Notes under the pieces: generated by a model | The model's database searches: none | What the model saw: the letters and a program-made list of their open reading frames with translations, nothing else | What the model was told of the DNA's origin: nothing | Position numbers and translations under genes: made by a program | DNA from: an uncultured Verrucomicrobiota bacterium | GTDB taxonomy: Bacteria > Verrucomicrobiota > Verrucomicrobiae > Opitutales > Opitutaceae | DNA: 9,278 bases | Assembly (NCBI GenBank): GCA_946481225.1 | Contig: CAMLNJ010000081.1 | Span: 1 to 9,278, forward strand | Reading direction: 5' to 3' | Part shown: positions 6,459-9,278 of the stretch, one piece after another | Layout: every line of letters starts with the position of its first letter | How positions within the stretch are numbered: position 1 is the first letter of the stretch

Positions 6459-9104
6459 ATGTCATTGCTCTCCCGCGTCGGTTTGTTGTTCCCCCTCTTC
6501 GCCTGTTCCTTCCTTCAAGCCGCGTCCGCGCCGGCCCCTGCGCCGGAGAAATTCCGCGACGCCACCCCGCTCGAATGGTCCGTCCGGATCGCCCGCTCCG
6601 AGATGGCCCGCCAGGGCGAGCGCATGTTCGCCGACGCGAACCCCAAGGCCAAATGGAGCTACACCACCCCGCTCTTCGGCCTCTCGCTGATGCGCCTCGG
6701 CGACCACCTCGGCGACGCCTCCTACACCACCTACGGCGCCCGCACCGCCACCTCCTTTCTCGCGGCCGACGGCTCGATCCCCGCGTATAAAAAGTCTGAA
6801 TACAACATCGACCTCGTCGCCCCCGGAAAGGTGCTCGTCCGTCTCTGGGAAACCGGCTCCGCCGCCGACCGCACCCCCGCCCTCCGCGCGGCCATCGAGA
6901 ACCTCCGCGACCAGATGCGCACCCACCCGCGCACCAAGGAAGGCGGCTTCTGGCACAAGCAGCGCTACCCGCACCAGATGTGGCTCGACGGCCTCTTCAT
7001 GGCGTCGCCCTTCCTCGCCCACTACGCGAAGACCTTCGACGAACCCGCCCTCTTCGACGAAGTCGCGAAGCAAATCGTGCTGATGGACAAGCACGCCTAC
7101 GATCCCGCCACCGGCCTGCACTTCCACGCCTGGGACGAAGCCCGCGCCCAGCCTTGGGCCGACAAGGAGACCGGCGACTCCCCCGGCTTCTGGAGCCGCG
7201 CCATCGGCTGGTATGCCATGGCGATCGTCGACACCCTCGAATACCTCCCTGCCGATCACCCCGACGCCCCCAAGATCCGCGAGATCCTCGGCCGCGTCGC
7301 CGACGGCATCGCCCGCTGGCAGGACCCCGCCACCGGCCTCTGGTGGCAGGTGACCGACCAAGGCGCCCGCGAGGCCAACTACCTCGAAGGCACCGCCTCG
7401 AGCATGTTCGTCTACTCTCTCGCCAAGGCCATCAACCAAGGCGCCCTCCCCGCCGACAAATACCTATTCACCCTGCGCAAGGGCTACGCCGGCCTCGTCC
7501 GCGATCTTATCCGCGTCGACGCCGACGACTCCGTCAGCCTCACCCGCTGCTGCGAGGTCGCCGGCCTCGGCGGCAAGGGCCAGAAAGGCCAGCCCCGCGA
7601 CGGCAGCTTCGCCTACTACGTGAGCGAGCCGATCATCGACAACGACCACAAGGGCGTCGGCCCCTTCATCTCCGCCGGCGTCGAACTCGACCGCCTCCTC
7701 CGCTCGCCCGCCGCCACCGCCTCCTATTCCGGCTTCGTCGCGCGCAGCTGGGCCGACTACCCCGCGATGCTCGCGCGCATCAAGGCGCCGACCTTCCCGA
7801 ATCGAGATTTCCCCATCACCGACTTCGGCGCCAAACCCGGCGTCGACAATACCGACGCCATCCACGCCGCCATCGCCGCCTGCAACCAGGCCGGCGGCGG
7901 CCGCGTCCTCGTCCCCGCCGGCGAGTGGCTCACCGGCGCCATCCGCCTCAAGAGCAAGGTCAACCTCCACCTCGTCGAGGGCGCCACGCTCCTCTGGTCC
8001 TTCGACCTCGCCCGCTACCCCGTCGTCTTTACCCGCTGGGAAGGCATGGAGTGCATGAACTACTCCCCCTTCATCTACGCCTACGGCGAAAAAGACATCG
8101 CCATCACCGGCAAGGGCACGCTCGACGGCGGTTCGACCCTCGACACCTGGTGGGGCTGGAGCCGCAAGGACGGCCCCACTCCGCGCATCCAGAAACCCGA
8201 CCGCGACAAGCTCAACGAGCAAAACAACGCCGGCGTTCCCGTCGCCGAACGCGTGTATGGCCCCGGCCACTACCTCCGCCCCAACTTCATCCAGCCCTAC
8301 CTCTGCGAAAACATCCTCGTCGAAGGCGTGAAGATCGTCCGCTCCCCCATGTGGGAGGTGAACCCCGTCCTCTGCCGCAACGTCACCGTGCGCGGCCTCA
8401 CCATCGTCACCCACGGCCCCAACAACGACGGCTGCGATCCCGAGTCCTCCATCGACGTCCTCATCGAGGACACCCTCTTCGACACCGGTGACGACTGCAT
8501 CGCCATCAAGTCCGGACGCAACGGCGACGGCCGCCGCGTCGGCGTCCCCTCCGAGAACCTCGTCGTCCGCGACTGCGTGATGAAGGAGGGCCACGGCGGC
8601 GTCGTCCTCGGCTCCGAGTGCTCCGGCCACATCCGCAACGTCTTCGTCGAGAACTGCACGATGGACAGCCCCGAGCTCGACCGCGCCCTCCGCTTCAAGA
8701 ACAACGCCGTGCGCGGCGGCGTTCTCGAGAACGTCTTCATGCGCGACGTGAAGATCGGCCAGGTCGCCGAGGCCGTCGTCACCATCGACCTCCTCTACGA
8801 GGAAGGCGCGAACGGTTTCTTCCCCCCGGTCGTGCGCAACGTCCAGCTCGACCGCGTCGAGGCCGCCGCCGCGCCCCGCCTCTTCTACATCCGCGGCTTC
8901 GCGGGCGCCGTCGTCGAGGACATCCGCGTAAACGACTCCGTCATCAAAGGCCTCACCCAGCCCGAGGTCATGCAGCACGCCGGCGCGATCTCGCTCCGCA
9001 ACGTCCAGCTCGAGCCGGCCAATCTGAAGCGCCCGAAAAACTCCGTCCCGCCGCCCCCTTCCACTCCGGCCGCTTCCGCTCCCGCCGCCGCTCCGCAGCC
9101 CTGA
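6459..9104 (+). CDS. Exported GH105-GH28 fusion: unsaturated galacturonyl hydrolase plus polygalacturonase
   Basis: The 881-residue protein joins two enzymes. Residues 1-24 are a signal peptide ending ASA; C16 (LFAC) is a poor lipobox. Residues about 38-412 are a GH105/GH88-type alpha/alpha-barrel that removes the unsaturated uronyl residue from oligomer ends: KWSYTTPLFGLSL, QMWLDGLFM with candidate catalytic D177, HAWDE (223-227) and FWSRAIGWYAM (244-254). After a linker, residues about 448-855 form a GH28 beta-helix beginning FPITDFGAKPG. All GH28 motifs are present: NNDGCD (D657), TGDDC (D678, D679), GHGG (H712) and RFK (R745, K747). The 21-residue step D657-D678 and the 33-residue step H712-R745 equal those I recall for Aspergillus niger PGII; the longer D679-H712 interval fits exo-type bacterial members. 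A Pro/Ala-rich tail (863-881) ends the protein. The ATG at 6459 starts the signal peptide. Exo- versus endo-action and homogalacturonan versus rhamnogalacturonan preference are not decided. Confidence 0.93.
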   Translation: MSLLSRVGLLFPLFACSFLQAASAPAPAPEKFRDATPLEWSVRIARSEMARQGERMFADANPKAKWSYTTPLFGLSLMRLGDHLGDASYTTYGARTATSFLAADGSIPAYKKSEYNIDLVAPGKVLVRLWETGSAADRTPALRAAIENLRDQMRTHPRTKEGGFWHKQRYPHQMWLDGLFMASPFLAHYAKTFDEPALFDEVAKQIVLMDKHAYDPATGLHFHAWDEARAQPWADKETGDSPGFWSRAIGWYAMAIVDTLEYLPADHPDAPKIREILGRVADGIARWQDPATGLWWQVTDQGAREANYLEGTASSMFVYSLAKAINQGALPADKYLFTLRKGYAGLVRDLIRVDADDSVSLTRCCEVAGLGGKGQKGQPRDGSFAYYVSEPIIDNDHKGVGPFISAGVELDRLLRSPAATASYSGFVARSWADYPAMLARIKAPTFPNRDFPITDFGAKPGVDNTDAIHAAIAACNQAGGGRVLVPAGEWLTGAIRLKSKVNLHLVEGATLLWSFDLARYPVVFTRWEGMECMNYSPFIYAYGEKDIAITGKGTLDGGSTLDTWWGWSRKDGPTPRIQKPDRDKLNEQNNAGVPVAERVYGPGHYLRPNFIQPYLCENILVEGVKIVRSPMWEVNPVLCRNVTVRGLTIVTHGPNNDGCDPESSIDVLIEDTLFDTGDDCIAIKSGRNGDGRRVGVPSENLVVRDCVMKEGHGGVVLGSECSGHIRNVFVENCTMDSPELDRALRFKNNAVRGGVLENVFMRDVKIGQVAEAVVTIDLLYEEGANGFFPPVVRNVQLDRVEAAAAPRLFYIRGFAGAVVEDIRVNDSVIKGLTQPEVMQHAGAISLRNVQLEPANLKRPKNSVPPPPSTPAASAPAAAPQP

Positions 9105-9117
9105 AATAGCTTTCAGG
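9100..9117. terminator. Perfect hairpin spanning the GH105-GH28 stop codon
   Basis: CCTGAAA (9100-9106) and TTTCAGG (9111-9117) form a perfect 7-base stem with loop TAGC; the TGA stop lies in the left arm. It is followed by CCCCCGGG rather than T residues, so it is a weak candidate for an intrinsic terminator and may instead protect the 3' end of the transcript. Confidence 0.35.
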
Positions 9118-9142
9118 CCCCCGGGACTCGGCTCCCCTCCCC

Positions 9143-9180
9143 TCGCCGCCGACCATAGACTTGCCGTCGGTCGGCGGCGA
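9143..9180. promoter_or_regulatory. Perfect 12-base inverted repeat: operator or terminator candidate
   Basis: TCGCCGCCGACC (9143-9154) and GGTCGGCGGCGA (9169-9180) are exact reverse complements around a 14-base centre. The following AATTGTT has only short T pairs. It could be a terminator for the cluster, or a dyad operator ahead of whatever follows. A partial echo, CCGACCGAC (9260-9268), is the reverse complement of GTCGGTCGG (9166-9174). Confidence 0.45.
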
Positions 9181-9203
9181 AATTGTTCAGCACCCCGCAC
9201 CCC

Positions 9204-9278
9204 ATGAGCTCCCCCAGCCCCCACCGGAGGTTACCCAGGGCCCATTTCCCCCTACAAATCCGACCGACCGCCCAAAAC
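9204..9278 (+). other. Open frame running off the window end, doubtful gene start
   Basis: An ATG preceded by CCGCACCCC, like the other start contexts here, opens a frame that continues to the last base (25 codons, MSSPSPHRRLPRAHFPLQ and onward). However it uses TTA, CTA, CGA and AGG, codons the neighbouring genes largely avoid, and it shows no signal peptide or recognisable domain. It is more likely leader or intergenic DNA, and a real downstream gene would start beyond the window. Confidence 0.2.

Noticed and set aside
6504..6506. Cys16 of the GH105-GH28 protein as a lipoprotein anchor
   Set aside because: The preceding LFA has Phe at the -2 position, which is atypical, and an ASA signal peptidase I site follows at residues 22-24.
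9161..9189. TTGCCG (9161-9166) as a -35 box ahead of a downstream gene
   Set aside because: At 17-base spacing the -10 position reads TGTTCA, a poor match, and the -35 overlaps the inverted repeat. Not supportable.
7464..9224. Long - strand open frame opposite the GH105-GH28 gene
   Set aside because: Same Gly/Ala/Asp/Glu/Val-rich shadow composition, and the opposite strand encodes intact GH105 and GH28 motifs.

Overview
The window is high-GC DNA carrying a single co-directional run of genes for pectin (polygalacturonate) breakdown. Five complete genes and one truncated gene lie on the + strand. The likely host is a member of the Verrucomicrobiota, most plausibly Opitutaceae-like. The grounds are the very strong C/G preference at third codon positions, pyrimidine-rich start contexts without Shine-Dalgarno motifs, secreted enzymes built from malectin-like, FN3-like and Ca-loop modules, and a C-terminal module ending in an RFFR motif, a type I associate with exported proteins of this phylum. 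The taxonomy is inference; there is no rRNA or marker gene here.

Layout. Positions 2-367 hold the 3' end of a gene for a secreted beta-sandwich-type protein. Positions 427-3312 encode a large secreted multidomain family 1 pectate lyase. Positions 3349-4179 are kduI and 4303-5064 are kduD, both cytoplasmic. Positions 5082-6317 encode an exported DUF4861-type protein of unknown activity. Positions 6459-9104 encode an exported fusion of a GH105 unsaturated-uronyl hydrolase with a GH28 polygalacturonase. The last 174 bases hold two inverted repeats and no convincing gene.

How the genes fit together. The pectate lyase cuts homogalacturonan by beta-elimination, leaving oligomers with an unsaturated non-reducing end. 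The GH105 half of the fusion removes that unsaturated residue, which opens to 5-keto-4-deoxyuronate, and the GH28 half can then hydrolyse the exposed saturated chain. KduI isomerises 5-keto-4-deoxyuronate to 2,5-diketo-3-deoxygluconate, and KduD reduces this to 2-keto-3-deoxygluconate (KDG). The later steps (KDG kinase and aldolase, the galacturonate branch) and any transporter or regulator are not in the window.

Non-coding structure. Gaps are 59, 36, 123, 17, 141 and at least 99 bases. The 123-base gap (kduI-kduD) is almost filled by an imperfect long palindrome with internal 22-base-period repeats. The 141-base gap (before the GH105-GH28 gene) holds a perfect hairpin, about seven tandem copies of a degenerate 8-mer and a 10-base direct repeat. 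The tail has a hairpin spanning a stop codon and a perfect 12-base inverted repeat. I could not identify a convincing promoter, riboswitch, RNA gene, transposase, attachment site or CRISPR array.
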